Origin: Undaria pinnatifida
Taxonomy: Eukaryota; Sar; Phaeophyceae; Laminariales; Alariaceae
Assembly (NCBI GenBank): GCA_012845835.1
Contig: JABAKD010000025.1
Span: 7,268,838-7,332,837 of the forward strand
Direction of reading: 5' to 3'
DNA: 64,000 nt
Position numbers and translations under genes: made by a program
Part shown: one piece after another, positions 1 through 13,063 of the stretch
How the letters are laid out: each line of letters begins with the position of its first letter
Numbering within the stretch: the first letter of the stretch is position 1
The notes under the pieces: model-generated
What the model was told of the DNA's origin: nothing
Databases searched by the model: none
What the model saw: only the letters and a program-made list of their open reading frames with translations

Positions 1-3000
1 GGGTTATGGGGAAAAGGCGGCTGCCAACCGAATGAAGCGGTTATAGCCTCTGCCTATGGAGGGGATTGCCAGTCTCGGGTGTACCGTTGCCGAAGCTAGA
101 GATACGAACTGGGAGGGCGGTGGTAGATGTCGAGGGTTGTTGGGTGGTGGTGCGGGAATAGGTTCCGGCGTTTGTCGGCCTCGGAACCGTTGTCCCAGGT
201 AGGTAAGAAAGGGGGAGCTCCGGCGTATGTCAGTCTCGGAACCAATGTCCATGGCGTGTCGTAGGAAACGGTTCCGATACTTGGTCGAAGCCGGGAAAGC
301 TTAGTGGTCGTGGTGTCGCTCAAAATGTCGGTATCGGGCGATGTCGGAAACTACTCCACACGGTGATAAGAAAAAACCGTAGAAGAAGAATCCGAAAGGG
401 TGGCACTGCTAAAGGTTGAACATCCCAGAAGAGGTAGTCCGGTGTAGGCTGGCTGCGGTGAGCCGCCAAGCAGTGGTCAGTTGCGGCTGTCTGTAAGACT
501 GTCGCGTGGCGATGGCGAGGGTGCAGCTGGCTGATCTAGAGAACATGCGCGGCTGGGTTAACGTGATCGCAGAGGGAGTCTCGGTATTGTATCACCGAGG
601 TTCTGGGAGGGTCTCCGTGGGTTGCGTTTAAAGGAGCGGGGCGAAGATACCCTGGGGGTCCTGTCTCCAAGCGGCGTTGGATGAGCAGGATAGAACTCGC
701 TAGGAAATGCCATACCTGTGATCCGTGTCCGCGCAATCCACGAGAGTTGCGGGGAAGACGGGGCAGGGGGCTCAGGGCATATCCTGGTCAACTATGATCG
801 CGAGTCTTCCGTCGTCATGACGGAACTGTCCCTGGGGCCCAGGGGCAGTGGTGCTGTCAACACCGTGGCAGCGAGTGGGAATCCGTCGTTCGCGGGCCCA
901 ACGTTGTCACTGAAAAACGCGCACGTCCTAGGACGAGCGCGGGTGGAGCCGCCGATTAATAGGCGAGGCGGGCTCAGGATGCGATGGCCCGGAATTGGAA
1001 GCAGAAGTTTCGCGCTGTAGTCCGGAACCGCTGGTAGCCGTGGTCTTCGGCAAGTAGCGTTGCTCATCGGTAGAAGGCGTCGAGTGGAGCATCCCAGTAG
1101 GGCTCGACGTCTTGGCCTCCTTGTACCCACACCTCAAGACCATCGCTAGAACAAGGGGATCAGGCTTGGACAAGCGATATCGCATGTATGGGGCTGGGCG
1201 GGGGAGGTAGATTGTTGGGGGGCGGGGGCGTCGGCGGAGCTCGTTCTTTGAAAGTTGGAGCTGGAACCTCGTCCCCCAATTAGATGGCCTGGCGCTGGTA
1301 GTGCTGTATCGGTTGATCAGCGTGTAGCGTCCAGGGATTTTTGCCGCAATGGGTATCGGCCGGCCACTCTGTTGCTGCCGATGTTGTCGTCGTTGTCGCA
1401 GTAGTTGCCCGCGGAAGAAAGGCGATCATGGCGCTTTCGACCCAAAAAAATAGGTGTCACGGCATTTATAACGAGCGGCGTTGGTTGTCGCTGGTTATTG
1501 CCGGGTGATGGCGCCGGGTGTATGGTCCGCACATTCCCGTAAATACCTAAAGTAAAAAAACCCAACATCCTGAAGTATGCCCATACCTGGGTTGAGCGCA
1601 CCAGAGGCGTAGCGGTGTTGCTACAGTGGGAGAGTGCCACCGGCACTATGCAAACGTCAGGGAGAACGCCCGAAAGCCAGCGGAGTGGTACTCGATGGCC
1701 AGGTAGTTGACAATGATGCTCGTCGCAGGTTGTGTCTCGTATCGCAATATGTGGTGGTTGCGAGCCACCACTTTTTGCGGTTCGTGAGACAGACGCAGGC
1801 GTCATTGGCGTCACAATTCGGGTGGTCGCGACCGCCGTCGCGGCCACTACGGATAGGATGGCGTCTGCGTCGTTGAGCGACCTTGCTGTCGCTGTTACAA
1901 CGGCCAATATCGGTGATGTAGGTGGTAGGCGGAGAAGAATGGTGGTGTAGGTGGTAGTCGGAGAAGAACGGTGGTCTTGACCCGTGGAGTAGGTGATGCG
2001 GGGGGGGGGTGCGTGCGGCGTTTTTTTGGGGGGGCTGGTTGGGGAGGGCGTGTGCGGCGTTTTCAAGCCGTGGGTTCACGGGAGGTGGGTGCTGGGGCTT
2101 GGGGGCGTGTTGGGCAATGCAGCAACGAAGTTGGTTTGGCGGCTCTGTGGCCGTTCTGACAACTATAGTAGCGGCGGGAGGGGGTTCGGAATTTCAATGA
2201 AATCGATCGAACCGGCAGATTACCGCAGACGAACCGTCTAACGATACCGACATGAGTCGTAGTTGGGTAGGTACGACGTAGCCAATAACCGAAAAAATAT
2301 TTTACCGCACCCAGGGGTGTCTTTGGGTGCCGCCCGGTCGAGACCGTGGGCGCGCCGGATGCAGTTGTGAGCAAGTGCCAGCAAACAAAAGCAGGGGCGA
2401 TTGGGCGCACGGGGTTAAGCGCGGTGATGGGCGGGCGAAAAACCGTTGTGGTGATAGACGCGGCCGCGTGGGGTGGGCGGCTATGGGAGCCGGGGTTGGG
2501 ATGTGAGCAGCAACGTGTCGATTGGGACGGTAGTCGTGGCTCAGATGGGGGGGATGGGGCACAAAGGGCTGCAGTCGCGGTGGCATGATATTTGGTGACC
2601 ACCGCGGCACTGGCCTGATGGGTGCCGCTTCGGCGATACACGCTGTGGTAGTCGTCGCTGCACTTGCGGCGTTGTTGCGCTCCCCCACGGGAAAAAAATT
2701 AACCTCTTGCCCTCAGGCGCTAAACAAAAATCGCAGTCGCATCAGGTGGGCGTCTCCCGTAGAGGGATTCGTCCTCCTAGTCTCGGCGTGTAAGGTACCA
2801 AACGTCGAGAGATCCGGTTTGACTGAAATGGGTCGGGGTCAGTGGCGGCGGTGGAAATGCCGTCAACGACCCTGGCCACAAAAATGCGCTCCGGGCATTA
2901 TTTCGATTTTATTGAAACATAATGACAAGGCCCTCCACCGTAACTGTACCACCCATGGCTACAGCAGGAGAAAAACGCGAAGCTCACTGTTCATTGTGAG

Positions 3001-3250
3001 GGTTTAGGGGTTGGGTCCTGGTTGGTGCGGGACTTACCGCAAAGGTTGGGGGGGGATCCATGTTGGTCCGGAATGGATAGGGAGGTATCGCACGCACCGG
3101 AGTAGAGGGGTAGGATGCAGTATCAGTAGTTTTCGAACGTCACCAAGAAGACCGGAGGGTGATGGATGATTGTAGATATTCCCGGGGGAGGAGCGTGGTG
3201 CTCGGGAGATGGTTAGAACCACCGAGTTATCCAGTCGAAAACAAAACAAA
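1..3250. other. G+C-rich stretch without a recognisable gene
   Basis: Several overlapping open frames exist on both strands (for example 1317-2066 and 718-1020), but they are rich in Pro, Thr, Arg or Gly, overlap each other antisense and show no known motif. Two short imperfect repeats of a TCGGCCTCGGAACCGTTGTCC-like unit lie at about 165-255. The compositional shift towards A+T after about 3250 suggests a different sequence type from its neighbour. No function can be supported. Confidence 0.4.
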
Positions 3251-4249
3251 ATCAGACCTTACAACACGGAAAATATGTGTACCTCTTGTACCCGTCGATA
3301 ACCTAAGCTATGTTTGAGGTTTCCGAAGCAAAATTCCAGACCTAAAAATGACGGTATACTTAGGGGGTGCACTGTTTATAAAAATACCGGGGGGGGTTCC
3401 GTGTAACACAGGTAGGACACTCGTGAAAAAGGGAGAGAGATGGCATTCGGAGCGCGACGCACTCGGGGTGCGGTTTTACTCAACCGTATTTTTGCTCAGG
3501 CACGATCCTAATACAGTTCGGGTCACTCCAACGCTGCATCAGGTCGGGGGTGCGTAACAGCAAAAACGTAGCCTCATAAAAATAGCTTAAACACGCGTGG
3601 GGTATTGAGCGTATTGACGAGGCTCGTGGCACGTTGAGTCTCCACCCTCACAGAGGTTTCCAAATAGAACACAGTGCACCGTGAGAGGATTTTATAAAAT
3701 AGTACCAATATGATATAGTGGGATGTTCGACATGTAATACCGCCGTTCGCGCATTCTGGGGTTGAAACTCCTAAAAAAAAATAATGCATCGTGACAGAGC
3801 ACAATCATTGTCAATTGTGTAAGTCAACATCATGTGCAGCGCGTGTTGACGCTCGTGACAAGACGATCATGGTTGCACGACCATTTTTGCAAGACGAGAC
3901 GTGCGCCAGCATGATGAAAGCAACACGTGCGGCATAGAAACGGAGGGGGGGCATTTCCCGTGGTCGCTCGCAAAATTATTGTCAAGCAACTACACTAACA
4001 GCAGAAATGAATGCCTTCAAACCAAAAAAATGAAAAGTAAAAAAAAGAAAAGAAACAGTTGTTGACTTTCAAGCTTGCGCAGCAACGTTACAATTTTGAG
4101 CAGAATAGACCCTGCGTTATCGTAAAATTGAAGCGGAAAATGCGTTGAAATTTGGGCATCATCTACCCTATATCACCAGAAACGGGGAAAAGTAAACTCG
4201 GTCCGGTGACAAAATTGGGCAAATCTGAGCAGCGTCTACTCCACTTCAT
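3250..4249. other. A+T-richer intergenic DNA, nothing recognised
   Basis: Only short frames are present and no internal repeat stands out. It precedes the 74-bp tandem array. Confidence 0.3.
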
Positions 4250-4815
4250 CATACGAGATGGGGCAGATGCGAGGGACTTTGATGCTTTTTGTCGCAAAAA
4301 TAAAAAATGTTAGCGTGGAGCCTGCTTTTGTTATGGCGTACAAAGCTGGCCGAACGCGGGGGGGGGGGGAATAATCCAATATGAGACAGAGCGTAGAGCT
4401 TGGGCACGACAAATATACTGGCAAAATGCTCTTACAGCAGATGCATATGGGCATGATAGAGCCCATATATAGCTTAAAACTGGTAAGTAAGAGACACGGT
4501 TACTGCAGCATTTCGGATGATGTGAGCAGCATAAGGGGCCGTGCGTGAGACAAAACCGCCGGAATTCATATATATATGACACTAGTATCCTGACAAATTA
4601 CAAATTAAGGCAGCATAAAGCCTGTGTATGACAGAAGGCTGTCGAGATACACGTACTACAGCAGTCTTTTGTCAAATTTTAACAGCGTAGATGCGATGCA
4701 ATGGCTAAAATGTACGAAGTGTACGCTAAACAGCAGCATGGTGGCAAATGGCAACATAGAGCCCTGTATGTCATAAAGCTGGTAAGAATTGCACACTGAT
4801 TCGAGTACGCTATAT
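4250..4815. repeat. ~74-bp degenerate tandem array
   Basis: A core resembling TAGAGCCTGTATGTCATAAAG recurs at about 4316, 4388, 4460, 4535, 4615, 4690 and 4760, a spacing of roughly 70-80 bp. Intervening GCAGCAT and CTGGTAAG words keep the same phase. Units are strongly diverged, so this is an old array of about seven copies. Confidence 0.6.
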
Positions 4816-7800
4816 TTTTAAACTAATTTTCAAGGGCGTCAGCTATGAGTTTGTTATTCCAACCGTAGCACGTTGTTTCCGCAGGGGGCTATTAATAGAT
4901 GGTTGGGATCCATACAAACGTTCCGGAGATCGCAGAACGTTCTGATGGTATTGTCATCACGTACGTGTCATATCGATATGTACCATAGGACCAAAACCTG
5001 CCAACAAGAAAAGGGCACGAAGGACAAGTGTTGTGCCGTATTCGATACCAGTGCATGATACGCAGCTACGACACATAAAGCAAAAGAGTGCATGAGGAAA
5101 AACAAAACAGAGACCAGGTAGTACTGGTATCTAGGAGAGTGCGTATGTTATAGCAATGTGAGACAACAACAGCAGCACACCACAAGGACGCTTGGTGCTT
5201 GGTGCTAGTTTCCATCTCACCCTTACTAGTCTCCATCTCACACACAAGATGCTTCAAATCTTCCGTTAAAAGGCAAAACGAAATGTTTCGAAGGTTTCAT
5301 CAAAGCCGGATAGAAGATTACCAGAACGAACACTAGTAAAAGTAGTCGCGACGTGCACTACTGCTCGCTGAAAGAGCCAACACAGCAGTAGTACAGCTAT
5401 AGTCGTCGAGCACCGCTGTTGGTGGGCCTATACGAGTACATGAGCCGTACTGTGAGCGAACCCACATAAAGGTGGAGTGTCTCATAGGTCAGAGATGAAA
5501 TGCTCGAAAGGTTAAAGCACACAGCGTGCTGGTACCTGGTAAAAATATGCCAAGAAACCAAAACCCAAACATGGTTCAGCTAAAAAAAACAAAACCCAAA
5601 AAATAGTCACGCATTACTGCAGGCCTGCTGTGTCTATAATATAGATTATTAGCAGAAATGCGAGGGGATGACCAAAAGTAGGAGAGAGAAAGGCGAGTTA
5701 TTGCCTTCATCCGAAGCGCGCAACTCGTACTCGGGGAGGTGTGGTAGGGCAAACTATTGCACATGTACCCCTATTCCGTAACGACACGGTACAGTTGTAA
5801 GGTGTGGTGCAACGGAGCCGGCCACTCGAATTAGTCGAGTGCAAACAGCTCACAGGGGTCCAACTGCGAAATTTCCCACAAGGTTTTACTACGGGAACCT
5901 GGCGGGGTATTCGTCTGGACAGGACTCTCAACATGGGAACGAAACACTTGGAATTAGAGTGGGAACGCTTTTGGAGTGGAAAAGAGGTGAAGACAACTGA
6001 ATAGACCATAGCACCAAAACAAAAATAGGGGAGCATTTTCTTCGTTCGATTGTCATAGTAGTAGTGTCCCACAAAGAGAGAGCACGGGAAGACAATATTT
6101 AGAAAAACTGCTGCGCAAAGCCGGGGTAGCTGCAGACTCAACAAGTCCGTCGCATAGTAGAGGCACGGAGGGGCCCGTGGTTTGCGGATAGGAGACAAAT
6201 AGATAACCAAGTTCGCTACTGGAGGAAAGGGAGTACCTGGTATGTCAAAAGACGAGAGGAAAATAAATAAATAAAGAAAAGCTACCTAAAAAAAACGGGA
6301 AAAAAAGTAAAATGCAAAGCTGTGCAAGCCGAAAAGAGCTTGCCTTGGGGAGAGAAGAGCACCGGGGAGAAGGTCACGAAGCCCAAGGTCGACACGTTCA
6401 CTGCTACGACGTCGCCAATTGTGGTGGTACTCCGAGAGGGGGATGCGTGGTTGGTCGGTGTTGGGAAGCGTGCTCCTCATGGGTTCCGGTGCCCTTGTTT
6501 GGTCTCTCCTCATGGCTCGCTGGATAGACTCAAAAGCTTATACATTATTTCCTCTACATTGAACTCTAAAAGACAGACAAAACAGGCCTAGCCACGATAG
6601 GGCTGGGTAGAGCAGGTAGAGCAGGTAGAGCAGGTAGAGCAGGTAGAGCAGGTAGTGAGATATGGGGCGTCCTGCTTGTCCCATCATCGTCACCTACATT
6701 ATCGCCCATCTATGATGGCCTTGACGTGAATGTGACATCTAAAGTCACGTGGTTTCACCTCAACCATGACATGGCTGCACGTCGAATCTATAAAGCTATC
6801 CTTCTACGGAGGGCACTCCATTACAATCAAGTACCAACCTAGCCCTATTGTTTGCACATGGCGTGGTAATGCAGAGGCAGGGAGTGCTACCAAAACGAGT
6901 AGCAGCACGCCTACTGTGCGAATGCCCCACTTGATCTGAAAGAGCTTTGCTGTTCTCGTTGTCCCCATACATGCGAAGTGCATGTCTTATTATACCGTAT
7001 ACCTGGTATACCGGTATCACCTATCATGCCGATGCCGTCTCTCGTTTCAGAGTCGGGGGTGCTAGCCAGCGGCCCGTTCTTGCTAGAATTGTGAACGACC
7101 CGGAGATCGCGTGGGTATGCTCGTTGTAACGTTCTCCGCTATGTGCGGTGCCGGTAGTAAAGTTTAAGTGGACCTCATGTGATGTTCGTTCGGGTATAGA
7201 CTCTATAGTTGCGAGACCCCGGGTAATTTCGTATTTTTCGGAAGGTATTTTGAGCCAAGGGGGTCGTATGCAAGGCAACCCTGGTGATAATGTGCGTACT
7301 TCTGCTTTTTATCACCGGGTGTGGTTTCCTGTTGTGGGGTGGTATCTAAATTGAGCGGGTGATATCTTACGTCCAATACGGAACCGCATACAGCGGACTG
7401 TTATTCAGGACTGCAGACTCTTCGATGAGAGGATGTAATTGCCTTGGACTGCACCGCATGAGGGTGGGCCATCGCAAAGTAGTGATCGATTGAAAGAAGT
7501 TGATACTTTGCACGCCCTGGACGCTGGGCATGTCACAAGCTAGTAGCGTGCTTGATGCGAATTTCGAAGATATCATGAGCAATCGCTTGGTATGATGACA
7601 CGCAAAAGGGGGTACATGAGAGTTCGGCAACTAACTGGTAATTTTGGAGCATGTGCACCGGTGTCGTTCCCGAGGACTTCCCTCGCGTGGCGTTTACACA
7701 TTTTGGAAGACGCAGCACACAAGCTCATCACTAATAGTTTGGCGGAGGACGTCGGTTTTAATGACATTTCGCTAAGGAGTGCGCGACAGCACTTAACAAT

Positions 7801-8340
7801 TTGGCAGTTTTTAGGATCCCAGGGTCGGTTTTTATGCTAAAACGAAAACGTGGCCCCTGCAGTACCAAAAATTGTGTACGACGCACCCTGCCTCTTCTTG
7901 TACACAACAATTCCTGATTGACCAGAAATAAAGAGCTTCGACACTGGTGCCGGTCACGATATACAACTTATGCTAGGATTCTAGGCCATGGCTTGGGTTG
8001 ATAGGGTCAACAGCGATGGTGATGGTGTGTAGGAAGACACTGGTTGCAACGGCATTCCATAGAAGGAGCCCAAAGTATGTTATACACTCAGTGTGTGGTG
8101 TTATTCGAAATTAGGAATTTGAAGTTGGGCCACCGGTTTTGATTCCGACCTTTCTTTGGAGGTCTCGTTTTCCGAAGCGATGCACAGCCGTTTCCATACT
8201 TCAATATGTGTACTTATGTCACAACAAACAGCAGTGCATGGACTTCACTGTATTGGGTTTTTGTATTTCGCTACGATCGCTACTTCCGAATAAAACATTC
8301 CAATGTGTCGCGCTGTATCGAATACAGAGCAAGGAGTGCT
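4816..8340. other. Unassigned DNA with short open frames only
   Basis: No frame carries a motif I recognise. The longest are 5707-6210 (minus) and 7592-7840 (plus), and neither has a paralogue in the window. The one clear structure is the 9-bp microsatellite at 6606-6655. Confidence 0.3.
6606..6655. repeat. (GTAGAGCAG)n microsatellite
   Basis: About five near-perfect copies of the 9-mer GTAGAGCAG follow one another. Confidence 0.9.
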
Positions 8341-9320
8341 TGTGCTAGAAGAGTTGGATGTTGGAGCATTTTATCGGCGAGGACGAAAAGGGAGTTCCGA
8401 TGGCATGTAGATTTTTATGGTTGAGGGGAATGCATGGTGAACAATCCAGGGGCACGCGCGGTTCAGATCGGGACGGGAAAAAAAAAGTGATCTCGATGGG
8501 AACGGGAAACCGTTTGATGTTTCGTTCCCGACCGTTCCCGTTCTTGGTTTCTATTCCCACCGCGAATAGTCCCGTCGTAGGGTCGTAGGGTTTCTCGTTC
8601 TCATCCTGAGCGTGTACCATCCCATCGCCTGTTCCGTTCCCGGCTGTTTCCCGTCCCATTACATGGCCAGTTGTTCCCATATTGTCACATCCCAACGTTC
8701 GCACACAGTTTCTCCCAACCTGCATCGCTGGGGGAGCATTTCCAGTCCATACCCAGGATCCTCGTTTTCTCGTTATATGGCCATCGTCGACGTACCTGAT
8801 CGTGCCATATGCAACCCTTGCATGCAACCACGGAGGGCAGATTTTCGGACTGCAAGACACTTCGATATCTTGTATATGATAACCCCCCCGCCATTTTAAA
8901 ATACATTTGAAAGAGTTTGACATTTTTTTCATAAATTGTTGAATATTAGAAATAAAATATACCTAAAAAACCAAGAATAAGGTTGTTGGAAGGTATGAGT
9001 TCTGAAATAAACCAGAAACACACGCACCCCCTGTGCACATACAAGGCACGACAACCATGGACAATGTGGAGGTGGATGGTGCAGGGGGGTCTGCTTCGGC
9101 TACTACAGAACACAGCCAAGCCAAGCATTCCCGACCGTACACCCGGTCGTTTTCCCGACGAAATTCCCGACCGATTTTCCTGACCTATTTTCTGACTATG
9201 CTCCCAACGAATGTACCGACCCGCTCTCAAATCGCGTCTCGTCCCACCAAGAAAACGTATAAGAGTTCCCATCCCGTCCCGTCTACCAAATGTCGTCCTG
9301 GGCACCTTCCGATCCAATTC
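8340..9320. repeat. TTCCCGACC/GGGAACGGG-rich degenerate repeat region
   Basis: The words TTCCCG, CCCGACC and CGTTCCCG recur irregularly, most densely at 8515-8660 and 9125-9320. A 195-codon minus-strand frame (8345-8932) is a low-complexity reading of these words, not a credible gene. The sequence looks like a decayed short-period tandem repeat. Confidence 0.4.
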
Positions 9321-9322
9321 CC

Positions 9323-9721
9323 TTACCGCGGTAAAGAAACCGGGGCATTAATTACTACTTGTGCCTCAGGAAGACCCATCATAGCACCTCCATCCTGCGG
9401 CGCGGGCGACACGGTCCCATCCGGTATCCCGCAGTGCCTTCGACCCCGCGAAACGTGTCCTTGGAAGAGTCCGGCCTGTGTTTGTTTCGTGTGTTTCCCG
9501 CCCCCCACCGCATGATCTGTATGTCGGCAAATGGAAGGGAACGACACGATATGCACGTGGCGTACATCAACAGTGTTCCTACTCTCTGTGCCTTGGTCCA
9601 ATCTCATCGCGTAAGAGGCCTGCGAGTGGTTCAGGAAAATATCCAACGCTTTCGTTTCGGAGGATCCCGACAGGGCTTCGTAGAATTTCGGCATCAACGA
9701 CCGGAAGAGAGCTTGAAGCAC
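9323..9721 (-). CDS. Hypothetical open frame with an RxDxGTE-like motif
   Basis: This is a 132-codon minus-strand frame. A plus-strand frame of similar length overlaps it, so coding is uncertain. Around residues 39-46 it reads RLDQGTE. That resembles the second-acidic-residue region of some DDE integrase-type transposases, which often read R-x-D-x-GTE-N. The first and third catalytic residues are not identifiable, and an in-frame stop lies just upstream. It could be a decayed transposase fragment or chance. The next recognisable element (9905-10030) is a fragment of another transposon. Confidence 0.2.
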   Translation of the reverse strand: MLQALFRSLMPKFYEALSGSSETKALDIFLNHSQASYAMRLDQGTESRNTVDVRHVHIVSFPSICRHTDHAVGGGKHTKQTQAGLFQGHVSRGRRHCGIPDGTVSPAPQDGGAMMGLPEAQVVINAPVSLPR

Positions 9722-9904
9722 CTACGTAGCACCCCTCTGAAGTGACTCTAAAGCGTTAGATTCGACGGAAAGGTCTCTCAATCCGCGCCGCAGGCCAGGT
9801 CGCCATCGCCGGAAACTTACGTACTCGTAATAAAGCCGATACATAGAAGGCAAGTCTAACGAAGAACGGATAAAACAACCGGAGTCTCGGAGCCATCCCA
9901 TCGG

Positions 9905-10030
9905 AAGGGTGCAGCATCAGGAAGTCCCTGAGGTCCTCACGTAAGGAGCTCGATATCTCACCCGAAACATGATTTGGAAAGAATTCGCACGCACAACCCG
10001 ACCAAGTTTCTATGCCTTAGTAGTCCTAAA
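9905..10030 (+). mobile_element. Terminal fragment of the large inverted-pair element
   Basis: Matches the 5' end of the element at 53090-55545 in the same orientation: GGAGCTC, CACCCGAAACA, an (A/G)ATTCG.ACGC.CAACCCGA-type stretch and TAGTAGTC follow in the same order. The protein-like part of the element is not visible downstream, so this is a truncated or solo terminus. Confidence 0.5.
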
Positions 10031-11024
10031 AGACAATGAATGTGTACTTGAAACACTAGGCATTTTAGAGGAGGTAAAAATAGAGGATACGCCACTAGAA
10101 AACGGAGTCGGAACAAAGCATGTCAAACGGAACTAAAGGTGCCAGTCATGTAACATGAGAGCAACTGCTACCGTTTCCACGGTGTTGAGGATACACTACA
10201 TGAAATCAGACTGGTCTTTAAGTTGATGTAGTGAAAAAAGGGCCAGCTGCGTTAACTTGGGAAAACAGAAAAATCAGTGTGTGGCGGGGACTGGACCTCG
10301 AACTAATATAATTATTACAAACACAGCAAGCGGCAGTACGTCAGCGAAATACATTTCGCGCCCGCTGTAGTCTGACTGGTCAAAGTTTAGCCCGTGACAC
10401 GAAGACTCCCGCCTAAAAGCGGCCCGCAAACATGTTGTCGACTTCCCAAGCACCTCGCAACATCTTTGTCGCCGCATGTTTAGCATCGTACCGTACCGTC
10501 CTCACCGTATTTCGATCCACCGACGGCTCCACGGAAGACTCCCCTCGGCAGTTCAAAACCGAACTGTGAGTTCGTGAGAAAAATAAGGCGGGCAGGTGAT
10601 ACCGGGGGGCCCTCCAAGCAGCCCAACGGTCCATGGACAGGTGGCACGAAGAGGAGGACAAAATGAGCTCGGAGCACTGCACCGCCGGGATGCTTGACGC
10701 CCCAAGGAAAAGGGGGGGGCGGGGGAGGGTGGGGGCAGTAGGGAATCCGCGTCTGAAGAAAGCATTAAGGTGACGGCGGACAGGCTAGCAAGAACCCAGG
10801 CCTCCGGACGAGTAGGTAGAAGCTGTTGACGTGACCTGCACAGTCATCCCACGATAAGGGTTGCACGTTTTGAGGCACAATGTCTGGGGGCGGCCAGGCT
10901 CCTCGAGGGAGGAGCTACCGGTTATTGGTTTTAGGTTAACATAGTCCAACACCTTCACGAGAAAAAATTGTTTGAGAAAAAATTGTTTGAGCAAAAATTG
11001 TTTGAGGATTAGGGTATATAGAAG
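10031..11024. other. Unassigned DNA with one dispersed repeat
   Basis: The segment 10808-10880 is the reverse complement of 12905-12970 with moderate divergence (AAAACGTGCAACCC versus AAAAAGTTCAACCC, then GGGATG.CT). A triplicated AAAAATTGTTTGAG 14-mer occupies 10967-11007. No gene is supported. Confidence 0.4.
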
Positions 11025-11175
11025 CTTGGTCGGATCGCGCGAACGAATGCCTTCGAACTCGTATTTCGGGCGATGCTGATGTTGGTGTTGAGCTAGGTCC
11101 TCACGCTAAGGAGCTCAGAATATTCTTAGAATATTCTGCTGTTCCCTATAGCGTACCACTGGGGGGCTTGTGAGT
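11025..11175 (-). mobile_element. Terminal fragment of the large inverted-pair element
   Basis: Read on the minus strand it carries the same ordered words as the 5' termini at 40190-40325 and 53090-53265: a GTACC..T.GGGGAA-type start, GAGCTCCTTA, TGAGGA, then TTCGAAGGCATTCGTTCGCGCGA. Its AGAATATTCTAAGAATATTCT segment is a local near-palindrome. Confidence 0.5.
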
Positions 11176-12725
11176 CAATGATTTCGGCATGGACATCGCC
11201 GCCGAGGATACTGTACGTGGTAGAGGACAGACCAGGCAGCAATGCTCCTAACCCTCCAGTAGTAGTAGCTGCATTTTGGAAGCCAACTTGGGTGCTGCCC
11301 TAACCCATGACGGGGGTGTGTGAACATAAACTAACTGCTGCACAATGCTGAATCGTGTGCATATCAGTCAACGTTTGATGCTGTGTTGAAGTGTTCGGTG
11401 CAGTTCCCGATGCCGACTGGGCATCTTGCCCGGACTATCAAAGTTCCTGACGCCAAACAAGGGGTGGCATAGGCTACCTTATGGCATAGTTTTGCTTGTT
11501 TTTCCACTCCCTGTGCCCGCAATCCTAATGGCACGTGTCTACTCCCGCTTAAGACCATACGCTTATGGTACATAAAACCAACTGCGTCAATCGCTGTGCC
11601 CAACAAATGGGTCAGGGCCTACAATTCATGTGAACGTATAACCTATTATTGAGGTTCATACTGTAGCGTCGCGGCAATGCTGATGATAAGCAGTAGTCTA
11701 AACCTCCGCCAGTCCGTCAGCATCACGCGAACAACTGAGACCGTCCTGCTTGTGGCTTGTAGTCGTGAGTCGTGAATAGCATAGTTTGAATTTGTTCGCG
11801 GGCTGAACTCATCGAGAAATACACTTCGTGGGGCCCTCGTGTAACCCCTTTCGTGACTCGTGACCTATTGCCCGGTCACACGCATCATGGCTTTCGCATA
11901 ATCATTTTTAGCGAAAAGGCCGGTCCAGTCTAGTCTAATCATATTGTTTTGAAAAATATACGCGACGGACATCGACCCTTCCGCCTGTTTCCGTTCTAGA
12001 GCCTGTTATAGCTATTTCTTCCTATCGACGAAAACCTCGAAGTGGCACCGAATTCGATACCCTCGAGGTCCGAAGACGCCACATACCGTGCAGTCGTACA
12101 CCATTATGAATATTTGTTATGGTCATGTGGGAGGTACGCGACAAGCTACCCTCCACCAAGCTTGCTCTTTTCGGCATCGTTAAAGTGTTCCGCACGCCGC
12201 ATACCGCCGTAGCATCGCAAGTTGTTTCACAGTTTAACAACGTCCGTCCCCGTCACTTGTCGCCTCTCCGCAACCAGTAGGAACTTCCACACATCTCTCA
12301 TGCTCTGCCACTCATATACGATGCTGCAAGCAATCTGCTGCCTGACAAAACCCAGCTGATCTTTTGTTTGGACCTCTTGGCGAACCAATATGCCATCGCC
12401 ATGCTCTCGCAGCAGGTCGCAGGGTCACAGCGCAAGCCCAACTGTGGCTGCTGGGAAGAAAAAACGCGGAGGTTTCCTAGAGATTTTAACGATTTTGTAT
12501 TGAAGAGAAATGAGGGCGAAGCCTAATTTTTCCAGCTCAGACCTATTACTTATCGACAAAACGGCTCGCGGTAAGGACGTAGTCTATACATGATTACGAA
12601 TTCCAACATCATCGGTCACAATAGTGCGCGAGGTATATTGAGTGCTTGTATATTTTGCATTGACCGTTATATCCGAAAAAAACTTTTGATCGTGCCGCGC
12701 CGCAGCAGAAAGTTTCACCCTTGAG
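11176..12725. other. No feature recognised
   Basis: Short frames only, with no internal repeats of note and no similarity to other parts of the window that I could see. Confidence 0.3.
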
Positions 12726-12893
12726 AAAAGATGAAGCGGTCACAACAATGTCGCAACACCGTCACAACAACGTCACAACACCGTCACAACAACGTCACAA
12801 CACCGTCACAACACCATCACAACACCCTGACAACACCGTCACAACAACGTCACAACAACGTCACAACAACGTCACAACAACGTCACAAACACC
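12726..12893. repeat. 11-bp minisatellite (TCACAACAACG)n
   Basis: About fifteen units of TCACAACAACG/TCACAACACCG follow one another with few substitutions. Small open frames across it are translations of the repeat (Thr/His/Gln-rich). Confidence 0.9.
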
Positions 12894-13063
12894 ATATCAT
12901 ACTGAATTATGCCTAAAAAAGTTCAACCCCTGCTATGGTGGGATGGCTCTGAGAGTAAAACAGCTCCTTTGACACCGAGTTGAATTTGTTTAGTAACAAG
13001 CTAGTAACGACGAATCATATCAATACGGAGTATCCGGTACCTGGTACCTGCTATATGATTGCC

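Noticed and set aside
1317-2079. 249- and 140-codon minus-strand frames
   Set aside because: Overlapping, low-complexity Pro/Thr-rich, no motif and no second copy to test conservation.
8345-8932. 195-codon minus-strand frame
   Set aside because: Built on TTCCCG/GGGAACGG repeats and contradicted by overlapping plus-strand frames; no motif.
12726-12893. CRISPR-like array
   Set aside because: Contiguous 11-bp tandem units without unique spacers.
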